Made by a program: the position numbers and the translations under genes | Notes under the pieces: model-generated | Seen by the model: only the letters and a program-made list of their open reading frames with translations | What the model was told of the DNA's origin: nothing | Database searches by the model: none | Source of the DNA: Petasospora fabianii | Lineage: Eukaryota; Ascomycota; Saccharomycetes; Phaffomycetales; Wickerhamomycetaceae | Length of the DNA stretch: 64,000 nt | Assembly (NCBI GenBank): GCA_022641835.1 | Contig: CP048715.1 | Coordinates: forward strand, 248,001 to 312,000 | Direction: 5' to 3' | In this document: one piece after another, positions 36,825-46,278 of the stretch | How positions within the stretch are numbered: position 1 is the stretch's first letter | How the letters are laid out: every line of letters starts with the position of its first letter

Positions 36825-38691
36825 TGTGTAGTATTAAATTATGTGTGTGTGTATGTTTGTGTTTGTAGGGACTGTGAAGACAAAGCTTCGTTCAGCTACT
36901 TTCGTTAAACTAGTTATGTTTCAATGTGCGGCACAGTAGCCCTTGAAGAAAAGCGTGTCCTTATGTATTTGGCAAGAACATGCATGTCCGTCGAGGCGAC
37001 CCGCGCACAACTGGCTGGAAAGATGATATGGGCTCGGGCTGCGTGTCCGGTTGCGTGTCCGGCTGCGCGCTCCCGAGGCAAGGGTTCCGACATCTCCCGT
37101 GGCGTGGGGGAAGGGTACCTGTCCCAATGCGCACGGAGTGGTGCTCTTAGCGGGACCTGGGTACCTGGATAGCTTTCCACAATATAATTAAATGTGAATC
37201 CAATTTTCTCCCCAGTTGTACACCGCCCCAATTTTCCGTTGCGCAATATCGGGACCAGGAAGGGACCAACCTTCAGCAATTACTTTGCCTGTCTCACTCA
37301 CAACTTGGCCGTTCGGCCCGTAAAGGCAAAACACCCAAACACCACTGCGGCTCCCGCCGTGGTACGGCCACTCTCCTGGAAAACGGCCCGCGCAAAGGGA
37401 GCCAATCATGAACTAGTGTTTGGTCAGGCTCCATCCAGACACCACCCATTTCCCACCTTTTACTGTAGCTGGTTAAAGCAGCTTAAAGCACACAGCGCGA
37501 CGCGCCAACACATACGCAGCGCATAGAGCAGTTATGATCAAATTCATGGGGCAGTAATGGAGTTAAGGCCTCCACTATGACAATTTTACCTGAGATCTGG
37601 TCCCAGCTGCTAGCTCAACTAGCTATTATACACCACTGGGTATATGAACACCTCTAATTAACACTTCATACACAAACTACATTATACACCCAGGCTGCCT
37701 CCCTGTTTTTTTTGTTTCCATCATGCCATCCTGCACGCATGCAATTTTTCCGCAGCGTTCCATGCCCCTGCCTCGGCCTTAAGGCTCACAGATCGGGCAA
37801 CAACGGAACCAGCAAATAACAACAAGCTTCCACCATCGTTTATACACTCGCGCGCCACATACGCTGGGCTGGGCGGATAATGGCACAGCCGCAGACCCGA
37901 AGTGTCTGTAGTTTATGTACATTTTGTAGATCATTGTGATTAATTCAATTCATTAAGGCGATGTGATCTGCCCCCCTGTATGAACACTATTCCGGAGTCA
38001 TCTCCGCAACTTCTCTTTTTTTTAGTTCATGTCGCGTTATCTCAGGTCAATGCACAGTGACTAAGTTATGTGTGTGTTAGTGACTCGTGAGTCGTTGGTG
38101 GAGTCGCGTTTCTGCAATGATCTCTATAGCTCAGCTTAGCTTAGCTTAGCTAGCTTACCTCGAGACGTGCATCAGTGTCAACTCTGATTATTATTTGTTG
38201 ACTACGATGGAACGTAGGGTTCTCCAAGAGTCAATTGGAGATCGAGATGAGAACTTGTTTCAGTGACTAACCAGTAAGGTGTGTTTTCTTCTAGCTCGTT
38301 GACGTTACCACAAAGCATTGGTAACCGTGCAATTTGATGAATTAGGCATATCAACGATATACAATTAACTATCAGGATAACCGCTCTTCATGTCTCCATC
38401 TTGTTTAGATACGCCCCTTCAATGACCACTACCAGTCAAATCAGGTTATCCTGCAACTGATTTCATGCCGGCATACGTTGAATGTCTAAGCCCACGTAGA
38501 GTCTATACCATGCACCCCACAGTCACTTCCTTACAGCCACACAATAGGAAAGTTTTCAACGTAGTAATCCTAGCAGCATCACAATCACTCATATAAGTTG
38601 TTTGAGGCATACCATCATTATTGGTGGCCCAGTATAGCTATATAGGTCTATCAAAAGTCTTCATTTCATAAGTCATTAAAAAAGGTTCATC
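36825..38691. other. 1.87 kb gene-free region upstream of HAP4
   Basis: MTC2-like points into it with its 3' end, so nearly all of this DNA is HAP4 5' region. It contains a CA-rich tract just before the ATG (36840-36868), a GC-rich patch at 37020-37110, a CTT/AGCTT repeat (38128-38157), and several frames (36924-37526) without protein-like features. It is the longest gap in the window. I see no RNA gene I can support. Confidence 0.45.
38128..38157. repeat. Tandem AGCTT-like pentamers
   Basis: About six imperfect tandem copies of AGCTT/AGCTC/AGCT lie in the HAP4 upstream region. Confidence 0.6.
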
Positions 38692-39639
38692 TCAAAGTGG
38701 TGGCGCCACTTTTGAAAGACAATGCTCCACAACGATCTCCGGCGTGACCCTTTTCAACATCTCCCTCACCAGTTCGGGATCACTGCCCCACTGTAAAGTT
38801 GGTTCCAACTCGGGACTAATCATCGTGATCTTAAGTGGGATCAGCTTGCGAGCAGCAAGTTTTACAATGGTTGGTATCACAAACTCTCTCTCAAACACAA
38901 CACAAAGAGTTCGACATAACACCTCAAGGTCATTTATGGTCTTGGTGGGTAATCCTGTAGAGACACACCTGTGGGTACGGACAAATATGACAATATCGTA
39001 GATGTATCTCTTCATCTCTGGAACAATTGTGATACTCTTAATCTTGTTCAATTGTGTCAGCATACTCCGAATCCTGTCCGAAGTGATCGACGTTCTTGTT
39101 AATGATTGACCCGAAAAGAGATCAGGTTTGTCATGGATTTCATAGCTTGGTAAATATGGTTGTTGAAACCAGAATGCCAACTTGAGATAATCCGATAGCA
39201 TAGTCACCTTCTTCTCATGACAGACGCCAACAACAGTAAAAAGTTCACCACAAACATATGTCTGGCCATCTTTATCAGTGACACGTCTAGTCTTCATCAC
39301 CTGTTCAAGAAGCGCCTGCGCTTCCTTATCGAGACGTTCAACACCTTGGATAACATAAACCAATCCCAATATTCCAACAACACCATCCGTGAGACATTGT
39401 ACAAGCGCATCCGCGTGTGATGATCCTTGAATCTCATCAACCACCAAACGACGAGCACCAAACTTCCAAAACTTGTTGAGCACAGTGCCAATCTCATACC
39501 CTGCGACATCACCATCTCGCGAGGTCACCAACACATGTCGCTTCGCCACCATTGCCAACATTAGCGCACAATACAGGTTTTCATCAACAGATACCCCCGT
39601 TAGGCTCTCATATTGCTTGATCTCCTCTTTTAGACTCAT
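38692..39639 (-). CDS. MTC2: MTC2-like / magnesium-chelatase-like AAA+ fold protein
   Basis: I start at the Met at 39639 (MSLKEEIKQYESL), giving 315 residues. Visible pieces are LYCALMLAMVAKRHVLVTSRDGD near 22-45 (two parts of one block), a VYVIQGVERLDKEAQALLEQV segment typical of a chelatase Walker B region, and the C-terminal YIYDIVIFVRTHRCVSTGLPTK, shared by fungal Mg-chelatase-like proteins. Walker A is degenerate or absent, since the SRDGD segment replaces a P-loop. In S. cerevisiae the related Mtc2 is linked genetically to telomere capping; its biochemical role is unknown. Assignment to MTC2 is by memory of the motif pattern and is moderate. The gene is divergent from TTI2, with 190 bases between starts. 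Confidence 0.6.
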   Translation of the reverse strand: MSLKEEIKQYESLTGVSVDENLYCALMLAMVAKRHVLVTSRDGDVAGYEIGTVLNKFWKFGARRLVVDEIQGSSHADALVQCLTDGVVGILGLVYVIQGVERLDKEAQALLEQVMKTRRVTDKDGQTYVCGELFTVVGVCHEKKVTMLSDYLKLAFWFQQPYLPSYEIHDKPDLFSGQSLTRTSITSDRIRSMLTQLNKIKSITIVPEMKRYIYDIVIFVRTHRCVSTGLPTKTINDLEVLCRTLCVVFEREFVIPTIVKLAARKLIPLKITMISPELEPTLQWGSDPELVREMLKRVTPEIVVEHCLSKVAPPL

Positions 39640-39829
39640 CACGGTGCCTTTTGCGTGATGTAGAGGGCCATGTGCTGTAGGTAGTCGGTATGATTGTGGA
39701 GAGAAAAGAACGATTTGTGTTTTGTGACGTAAACGTCGCGCGCCAAATAAAAACAAACGGTCGATGAGGATGGGGATCTAGTCTTGAATATGTATCTGCA
39801 ATCATACGTTTGCACAATCAGGGACAGGT

Positions 39830-41311
39830 ATGAGCTGGCCGCAGGCAGTGAATCTCGCACTGGGTGGCTTGCCATTAAAAGATGCCCTAACGGAGGATAC
39901 CAAGAGGGACGTTGAGCACATTGTGAAAGAGGTCAGCTTGGACGTGTTGCTTAAATGTATCCATCAACGGGCACACGCAGCTGCGTTGATTTCGAGGATG
40001 GGCAGTATGCAGAAAGATGAACTAAATCAGTGTCTCTCCGAAGTTCTACAACAGCTTGAGCTGCCCACAATGGAGTGGATTTGGTACCCTGATGAGGTGA
40101 CAATGCAGACTCCAGAATACTCAAAACAGATGGAATTCAAACAACGGGCACAGGTTCTCTTGATTTTATTGGGTGAGCTAATCACGACACTAGGATGTGA
40201 CGGTACTGCTCAGTGTTTGGGGCAATATTCAATGGTAACGCCCTGGTGTGATTCTGAATGTGTTACGATTTCTAAGTCCATCATTGACTCGTCATCGTTC
40301 AAGGAAGAAGAGCTACAGAAAGTCATCGCCACGATACAAACAGATATGAAGACGCTTCCCAAACCATCAAAAGTGTCTCAAGCTGGGTACAAAAAGATCG
40401 CGTACTCAAATCAGTCCGCACTACGGCCACGGCTCGGGTTTGGTGTTGAAGAAGACTCAAGGGCACAGTGGAAAACATCACACATCAGAGCCATCCCACT
40501 CACCGCTTTCCTCATTCAACAACTTAGCTCTAAAGGGATCAAAGATAACTGGTGGATTATTTCACCAACAATACTCAATATCCTTGATGATCATGACGCG
40601 TCAATCAAGCTCTGTGGTGTCCACCTTCTTTCATATCTGCTCGACATCGTAAGTCCAGATTACCTTAAGCTCACCGGGCTCTTCCAAATCTTCTACGACG
40701 CCATGAAACCACTTCTCACATACCTTCCGGATCTCACTCCGACACCATTATCTGTCCAGATTATGGAGACCCTCTATCCAACTCTTCTGAAACTCTTTAA
40801 GGCTGTGAGCACTCCCGAGGAGTACAATGTCCGCATAATTGAACTTATCACAGACGGAATCTTCTTCTCGCTTAATGCTATAAGAGACCACTTCAAAATT
40901 CTTGAGGTTCTTCTACAGCAGCTTCAGGTACTCATCACAGAGCTCAAGTCCACAACTATCAAGATTTTGCCCCGTCTAGTGTACAATCTCGGAATGGTGA
41001 TCTCGGATCCCTTTATCGATCTTCATGAGTCCTTGTTCTACCGTGGTATGGAGGTCTTAATCACAACTGAACTGAACTGCTGGGAGAGACTTGACGGCCA
41101 TAAGTATGATCTGCTTGGATTTTGTGTTTTGTCATGGAAGAGAGAACAGAAAAGCGATAGGGTCTCGAGGAAGATCAAGGCCGCTACTGTCCTGCTGGAT
41201 CGGATCGTAGGCATCACTGATGAAGACTGGGACGAACTGATCCGACTGGATGGTGCAGTTGAAGATCTAAAGACTGTTGTCAAGAGTTCAACTACAAATT
41301 CTTTGACATAG
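39830..41311 (+). CDS. TTI2: TTI2, TTT-complex (Tel2-Tti1-Tti2) subunit
   Basis: This 493-residue protein is alpha-helical and HEAT-like throughout. The Tti2 signature ALRPRLGF is followed by AQWKTSHIRAIPLTAFLIQQL, then WWIISPTILNILDDHDASIKLCGVHLLSYLL at about 243-273 (a block in two parts). The C-terminus has a conserved C-W-x-R-L-x-G-H segment. The TTT complex with Hsp90 and Asa1 stabilises PIKK kinases (Tel1, Mec1, Tor, Tra1). The Met at 39830 gives a normal family length. It is next to MTC2-like, which is another telomere-associated gene in yeast. Confidence 0.82.
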   Translation: MSWPQAVNLALGGLPLKDALTEDTKRDVEHIVKEVSLDVLLKCIHQRAHAAALISRMGSMQKDELNQCLSEVLQQLELPTMEWIWYPDEVTMQTPEYSKQMEFKQRAQVLLILLGELITTLGCDGTAQCLGQYSMVTPWCDSECVTISKSIIDSSSFKEEELQKVIATIQTDMKTLPKPSKVSQAGYKKIAYSNQSALRPRLGFGVEEDSRAQWKTSHIRAIPLTAFLIQQLSSKGIKDNWWIISPTILNILDDHDASIKLCGVHLLSYLLDIVSPDYLKLTGLFQIFYDAMKPLLTYLPDLTPTPLSVQIMETLYPTLLKLFKAVSTPEEYNVRIIELITDGIFFSLNAIRDHFKILEVLLQQLQVLITELKSTTIKILPRLVYNLGMVISDPFIDLHESLFYRGMEVLITTELNCWERLDGHKYDLLGFCVLSWKREQKSDRVSRKIKAATVLLDRIVGITDEDWDELIRLDGAVEDLKTVVKSSTTNSLT

Positions 41312-41483
41312 TTACAAATACACAATTGCATTATACTGTCTCTCTAGGGTTGAGTGTTGCGTGTTGTCGCGCTAACGCGGGGTCGCCCCACATTTGTCTG
41401 GCGAATGAATACACTTTGTCACTTTCATGAACAATAGGTGTACATCTATCTCCTCTTCCAGCCGTTGCCACCTTACATTAAGT

Positions 41484-42032
41484 ATGCTTCAACTTACAAG
41501 AACAAAGCACAAGCTCAATACATGCTGGACACTCCAACTGAGGGCCATCTCCACAATTAGGTACCCTCACCAAAAGCAGCTCTTTCTCCATCGCCAGCAG
41601 AACACACCAAACGCCCACGTCGTCTCCTTCTCTGCCGATCCAACCAAGATGCCAATTGGTACAGCATACCTAGATTTGCCAGAAGAGGACCACATAACCC
41701 CTGCCAGCTTCTCCCCAAACAAGCAGTTCTTTCCACTTCTCCATTCTGTCATTGCCAGCTCTATCCATGACGACTTCACGTACCTTGTCGAGTCCTCACA
41801 TTATGCTGGCGAGTTCATGCCAATTTTCGATTTGAGAAGAGTTCCAAACTATCAGAGGTCCCCAGATACAGAGGATACATTCGGCTTCGTTCTGTGTGAG
41901 GAGAAAACTGGAGAGATCATTAAGGGAAGCTACCAAAGCAATGCAATGTACACCCTTGTGACACAAGACGGACCTTTGATCTTGAGTGATCACCTACATG
42001 AGAAGCTCGTTGAGAAGCTTGATCAGGAATGA
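41484..42032 (+). CDS. Conserved-looking mitochondrial protein, function unknown
   Basis: I prefer the ATG at 41484 (MLQLTRTKHK), giving 182 residues with a basic, acid-free N-terminus typical of a presequence. An ATG at 41427 adds 19 residues. The body has NAHVVSFSADPTKMPIGTA, PNKQFFPLLHSVI, HDDFTYLVE and the repeated aromatic MPIFDLRRVPNYQRSPD. It resembles a fungal mitochondrial protein family of unknown function that I recall as YPL107W-like, but I cannot confirm it. No catalytic motif is apparent. It lies between TTI2 and the convergent GID1. Confidence 0.6.
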   Translation: MLQLTRTKHKLNTCWTLQLRAISTIRYPHQKQLFLHRQQNTPNAHVVSFSADPTKMPIGTAYLDLPEEDHITPASFSPNKQFFPLLHSVIASSIHDDFTYLVESSHYAGEFMPIFDLRRVPNYQRSPDTEDTFGFVLCEEKTGEIIKGSYQSNAMYTLVTQDGPLILSDHLHEKLVEKLDQE

Positions 42033-42088
42033 ATGATTAAGGTGCTATAAATACTTTAATGATAAGCTCATGTGCGAGTTTTCGTTGA

Positions 42089-44005
42089 TCACAAGCCAAA
42101 TTCCTCATTCGTCAAGAGTAAGGTGTCTGGTTGTGCCGTATCCAAGCTCAACACTTTAAGCATAACTTTTGTATGCTTTATCAAGCTTTCCAACTCAGAA
42201 ACACTTGACTTGCCCAAGCTCTTTAAGATCTCAGAGTTTAACTCATCAGAAATCTTTAGGATTTCACCCTCTTTCAACAAATAGCCAAACTCAGACTCCT
42301 GTGGGTTTTCGTATGCCAACAAACTGAAGATGTCATTGAGGAATTCCTGATACCGAGTGTTTTCGTTGTACTTTTCTCTCAAGCTCTGGCCATACTGAAT
42401 AGCATCATCGATATCAGAACGCTTGATTAACTCAATGAACTTGTTGCATGACAGCTTAAAAAGAATTTCCTCATGTTCAGCAAATACTTTAGGGAAATGA
42501 GCATTCGTTAGCTTAATAGCACCATCGATGTCACCTTCCAAGAGGTTTTTGCGAATCTGCTGACGCACCTTCAGGTTTTTTTCTTCAACAGTAGATTCCT
42601 TATCATCAATCATTTCTTCATCACTCAAAACAATGTTAGATCCCGTCTTGGTGCTACCCTCAAGTTGTTCTCTCTTGACTTCTGCAGAGAACGTCTTCGA
42701 TATGTCAACGTATCCAAGATGATCAAAGTATGAGGAGACCAACTTCTGCATCAACGAAGGCAACTCCTTATCAGTGTTTGTATTCACTCTCAAGTCCATA
42801 TCAGCAGGTGAAATATCCGGACCAGTCCCATGTCCTGTTGAAGTATGATCCATCACTTTCTGTGTGACCTTGCGTTTCTCTTGGTCAATGTAGCCTTCAA
42901 TGTCAAAGAGAAACTCTTGCATACCGAAGTTGGTGGAAATGGCATTACCGCTTTTTAAACTGATAATTGGAATGATTGGCTTATTAATGTCCTTGAAAGC
43001 AGTTCCGAGATAGATGCCATTCTTTGTGTAGAAAACCTTTTTAGTGGCAAAATTCACACCACATCCGATTGTATCGCCTTGTCCAAATTCACGGTTGTAA
43101 CGTCTCATGACAGTCTGGTTCGAAGTGGTGGTGCCCTCGTGTCCATTAAAACCATATGTTCCGATCTCAAGACCCGCCATCTTGGTAACAGTTCCCACAC
43201 TCGCTAGCATGAATCCAATCGATACATCACAGCAGCTCTTGTTGGAGTTGTTCGTGGCATTGGTGATCTTGACTTCGTAGTAAAACACACCGGCTTGCAC
43301 TGGGACAGTAGCATTAGCCTTGGCATTGTGGAAGTCGTAATTCTTGGAGATGGAGCTTGAAGAAACTGCCGTACGCACTTGATCTACCTTCAAGCTGAGG
43401 CCACCGTCGGTGACGGTCATTTGGGTGTTTGGGTTCACAATCCACTTGAATGGCAAGGGGTACTTGAACACAGATGGTGTTCCGCTTACACTTCCACCTC
43501 TGCGAATTGTTCGACCACTGCGAGCACTACTGCGTCTCCTTCTCGATGTCGACAGTCTTCTTACGCCCGATTGGTGCTCGTCTGGATACAATGGGTAGCT
43601 TGAGTCCTCTTCATCATCGTCAACGTCCAGCGCAACATCATGATCTTCATCATCTTCATCTTCCACATCCACATCCATGGGCTCATTGTAATATATGCTT
43701 TCCAGAGGGTCATGATCTTCTTCCATATGTTCATCCATGGCAGACAAAGTATCCGCACCGCCTTGTCTCTCCTCACCAGCTCTGGATGGATGCGGGGCCA
43801 GCATCGACACCAAAGACTGATCATAATCGGAATCACTGAAGCGAGCCGGCATCGAGCCCATGACACCATATGTAGACAGCCGGGACGCCTGCGAGAAACT
43901 TTTGGTTAGACCCACAGGTTGCACAAGCTGTTTCTTGAGTGATTCACCATATGGCGTCTTCAGCAAGTAAGGAGGCAATCGAAATACGTCGTTTTGGGAC
44001 TCCAT
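42089..44005 (-). CDS. VID30: VID30/GID1 (RanBPM-like) substrate-scaffold subunit of the GID E3 ligase
   Basis: The first ATG is at 44005 (MESQNDVFRLPPYLLKTPYG), giving 638 residues; the frame is open upstream to 44203 but with no ATG. The conserved N-terminal LPPYLLKTPYGESLKKQL is followed by an acidic low-complexity stretch (about 100-160) and an Arg/Ser block. A SPRY domain spans about 190-370 (YYEVKITNATNNS, GTYGFNGHEGT). LisH lies near 415-445 (LVSSYFDHLGYVDISKTF), then CTLH (VRQQIRKNLLEGDIDGAI) and CRA domains to the end. Gid1 bridges the GID/CTLH complex that degrades gluconeogenic enzymes. The conserved C-terminal degron-binding fold looks intact. Confidence 0.93.
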   Translation of the reverse strand: MESQNDVFRLPPYLLKTPYGESLKKQLVQPVGLTKSFSQASRLSTYGVMGSMPARFSDSDYDQSLVSMLAPHPSRAGEERQGGADTLSAMDEHMEEDHDPLESIYYNEPMDVDVEDEDDEDHDVALDVDDDEEDSSYPLYPDEHQSGVRRLSTSRRRRSSARSGRTIRRGGSVSGTPSVFKYPLPFKWIVNPNTQMTVTDGGLSLKVDQVRTAVSSSSISKNYDFHNAKANATVPVQAGVFYYEVKITNATNNSNKSCCDVSIGFMLASVGTVTKMAGLEIGTYGFNGHEGTTTSNQTVMRRYNREFGQGDTIGCGVNFATKKVFYTKNGIYLGTAFKDINKPIIPIISLKSGNAISTNFGMQEFLFDIEGYIDQEKRKVTQKVMDHTSTGHGTGPDISPADMDLRVNTNTDKELPSLMQKLVSSYFDHLGYVDISKTFSAEVKREQLEGSTKTGSNIVLSDEEMIDDKESTVEEKNLKVRQQIRKNLLEGDIDGAIKLTNAHFPKVFAEHEEILFKLSCNKFIELIKRSDIDDAIQYGQSLREKYNENTRYQEFLNDIFSLLAYENPQESEFGYLLKEGEILKISDELNSEILKSLGKSSVSELESLIKHTKVMLKVLSLDTAQPDTLLLTNEEFGL

Positions 44006-44227
44006 TAATGTGACGACTTCAGGTATTAACGGTGTAGTTCTCAGTGGGGCTCGTGCAGAGGGATCTCTCGATGGGGTTCCGTTTAAGCCAGTAGAAGATA
44101 TTAAGGTCTTGGTTGACCTTGAAGAAGGTTGTACTCCATTATTCGGGCTTGACACCTCCAGCCTAATTTCCCAGATAAGGTGCTGTGGTGTCCAGGTGTC
44201 CAAAAGATCTGGAGATCAAAAAATAAT

Positions 44228-44320
44228 CTTCCCCGCCAGGACTCGAACCTGGAATCTTCTGGTTTCAGAAGTAACTACTTAAATCGTAGCCAGACGCCGT
44301 GACCATTGGGCCACGAGGAA
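44228..44320 (-). tRNA. tRNA-Arg (anticodon ACG) with a 20-base intron
   Basis: The - strand reads TTCCTCG acceptor, D arm, anticodon loop CTACGA, T arm with GGTTCGAGTCC, then CGGGGAAG. Acceptor strands pair fully (with G-U wobble). The exon sequence is nearly identical to S. cerevisiae tRNA-Arg(ACG). A 20-base intron (44264-44283) sits directly after position 37, the canonical site. The CCA is not encoded. Mature length is 73. It lies between TFB3 and VID30. Confidence 0.95.
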
Positions 44321-44532
44321 CAGATTAACAATCACTAGTCATACCTTGTTTGTGTAATCAAGTTCATTTTCCTCGGAGGTCACGTGACATACCGGTAGCT
44401 AGCTTGGGAAGTAGTTGTGGAGGCGCTCATTGAATGAAGTCGGACAACAATACTTTCTCTTCAGTCCAAATACAACTCTGCAACTGTTTGTTGAGACAGC
44501 TAAGATAATCAACTGATATACTTCTACACACA

Positions 44533-45549
44533 ATGGTTGAACTCGGTACGTTTCAATTTCACAATATGCAGTTAGATCAACTCCTAACAAACCTTTCAGA
44601 TGAGCGACAGGCGGACATGTGTCCCATTTGTAAGACTGATCGATACTTGTCTCCGGATATGAAGTTTCTGGTGAATCCAGAATGCTACCACAAAATGTGT
44701 GAATCATGTGTGGATCGTATCTTTGCAATGGGACCTGCTCCATGCCCATATCCTGGGTGTGGAAAGATTTTGAGAAAGAATAAGTTCAAGGCACAGATCT
44801 TCGATGACATTGGTGTTGAACGTGAAGTTGACGTACGGAAACGTGTGAGTGAAGTGTTCAACAAGGCTGTGGATGATTTTGACGATCTTGATTCTTTCAA
44901 CAAGTATCTGGAAGATGTGGAGGAGATTGTGTTCAATTTGGTCAACTCTGTTGATATCGAAGACACGGAGCGCAAACTGAAGGCGTATGAGGAGTCTAAC
45001 AAGGCTAATATCGAAGAGAACAAGAGACAGAGACAACTAGAACAAGAAGACTTCAAGAGGCGTGAAGAGCTGGAGCAGGAGTACAAAGTCAAAAAGATGC
45101 TTCTGGAGCGTGAAGTTGAGCAAGAAGATAAAAGAGATCGTGAAGAAACGAAGAAACAAGTGCTGGATTCACTTGCTACTAAAGGTGATGCTGAGCAGGA
45201 GATTGAGAAGGCGCAGAAGTCTATGCTCAAACGTTCCTCTGCACGTAAGAGAAGACTCAACGAACAGCTGGAGGCACTAAGAGCTGCTAATGCTCCGAAG
45301 AAGGAGGAAGAGGAAGACCTAAAGATCCCTTTCACACCGTTCAACGGAGACCGTATCACACAGAAGCAGTGGACCACGCACGACCATTACTACGATCCCT
45401 TCATCGACGAACTCAAAGTCAAGAAGGACTACCTTGCTGGTGGATTCAATGCTACTGATGTATATGAACGTATCTTGAGTGAAGCATTCTTGGGATTAAA
45501 TTGCTTCATCGAGAGGGAGAAAGCATCAGCCCCATTACCATCCAATTAA
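44533..45549 (+). CDS. TFB3: TFB3 (MAT1), TFIIH RING-finger subunit; one 54-base intron
   Basis: Spliced, exon 1 is 44533-44545 and exon 2 is 44600-45549, giving 320 residues. The intron has donor GTACGT, branch CCTAAC and acceptor TTTCAG. The spliced N-terminus MVELDERQADMCPIC matches the family spacing better than the unspliced one, which would insert 18 residues. A C3HC4 RING lies at about 11-57 (CPICKTDRYLSPDMKFLVNPECYHKMCESC in pieces, CPYPGC). A conserved KFKAQIFDDIGVEREVDVRKRV segment and long coiled coil follow. Tfb3 bridges the CAK kinase module to core TFIIH. Its stop codon overlaps the stop of CGI121 on the other strand. Confidence 0.93.
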   Translation: MVELGTFQFHNMQLDQLLTNLSDERQADMCPICKTDRYLSPDMKFLVNPECYHKMCESCVDRIFAMGPAPCPYPGCGKILRKNKFKAQIFDDIGVEREVDVRKRVSEVFNKAVDDFDDLDSFNKYLEDVEEIVFNLVNSVDIEDTERKLKAYEESNKANIEENKRQRQLEQEDFKRREELEQEYKVKKMLLEREVEQEDKRDREETKKQVLDSLATKGDAEQEIEKAQKSMLKRSSARKRRLNEQLEALRAANAPKKEEEEDLKIPFTPFNGDRITQKQWTTHDHYYDPFIDELKVKKDYLAGGFNATDVYERILSEAFLGLNCFIEREKASAPLPSN

Positions 45550-46132
45550 TGACCCCTGAGATGGATAGCACCGACAACTTGTCTGGTGATTGCTGCTGGA
45601 TCTTCAGCCTGGATCTTATAGTTCTGTTAATGAATGTTAGTGATGAATGCCTTTGGGGTTACTTCATAGTTCCTTTACTCACCTTCTTGATGAGCGCAAT
45701 GTTCGCCGTCTTCTGGAGTTCCTCATCAGATACTGTAACTTCTTCACCCTCAACAACGCTCAGATCGTACGCTGGGTCGTCCTTTCCATCCTCGATTACC
45801 TTCACAACGATAAGATCTTCCGAGTCATCCTGGATACCGTATCGTTTTAATGCATCAACAATATTCTGTGTCGGCGAAAGAGCAAAGATACACTCCGAGT
45901 GGAGTGTTCTCGTGCGAATTCTGTCCCCCGTATAGTCTAGTATGGCTCTGTAGATGGCTGCTGAGAGCTGTTCGACCGATACCACTGTCTGTGCGTTGAT
46001 GAAGGCAAAGTTGTGCGTTGGCTCGCCTGCGAGAAGCTTGGCCCTAAGATCCTGCCCGTTCTTGACAGATGCGAGCTTGTGGATGTTGATTGTAAATTGT
46101 GGGAACTGCGGGAATGATAGTGTGAGGCTCAT
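45546..46132 (-). CDS. CGI121: CGI121, KEOPS/EKC complex subunit; one intron near the 3' end
   Basis: Exon 1 is 46132-45683 and exon 2 is 45623-45546, giving 175 residues. The 59-base intron has GTGAGT, branch CACTAAC and acceptor AACAG, with phase 0. Without splicing the protein would lack the conserved tail. The N-terminus is MSLTLSFPQFPQFTINI, followed by AFINAQTVVSVEQLSAAIYRAI and the SEDLIVVKV strand typical of Cgi121/TPRKB. The tail starts NYKIQAEDP. Cgi121 binds Bud32 and the tRNA CCA end in t6A synthesis and has telomere-capping effects in S. cerevisiae. It is divergent from YKU80 (147 bases apart) and overlaps TFB3 by 4 bases at the 3' end. Confidence 0.93.
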
Positions 46133-46278
46133 GTTGCTCTCTGTGTGCGTGAGTGGTGTTTCGGTGGTTGTGCCTGGTGACTGGGTTGGTGATGATGGAA
46201 GCCCAGATATTTTTCCCAGAGAGACGCGCTTCTAAACAACCAAGAGCCAGACAGACAAGACAATCAGTGACGGCAGAC

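Noticed and set aside
36914-37526. Several frames of 70-120 codons upstream of HAP4
   Set aside because: Composition follows GC-rich DNA, with no domain and many overlapping frames; none is better than another.
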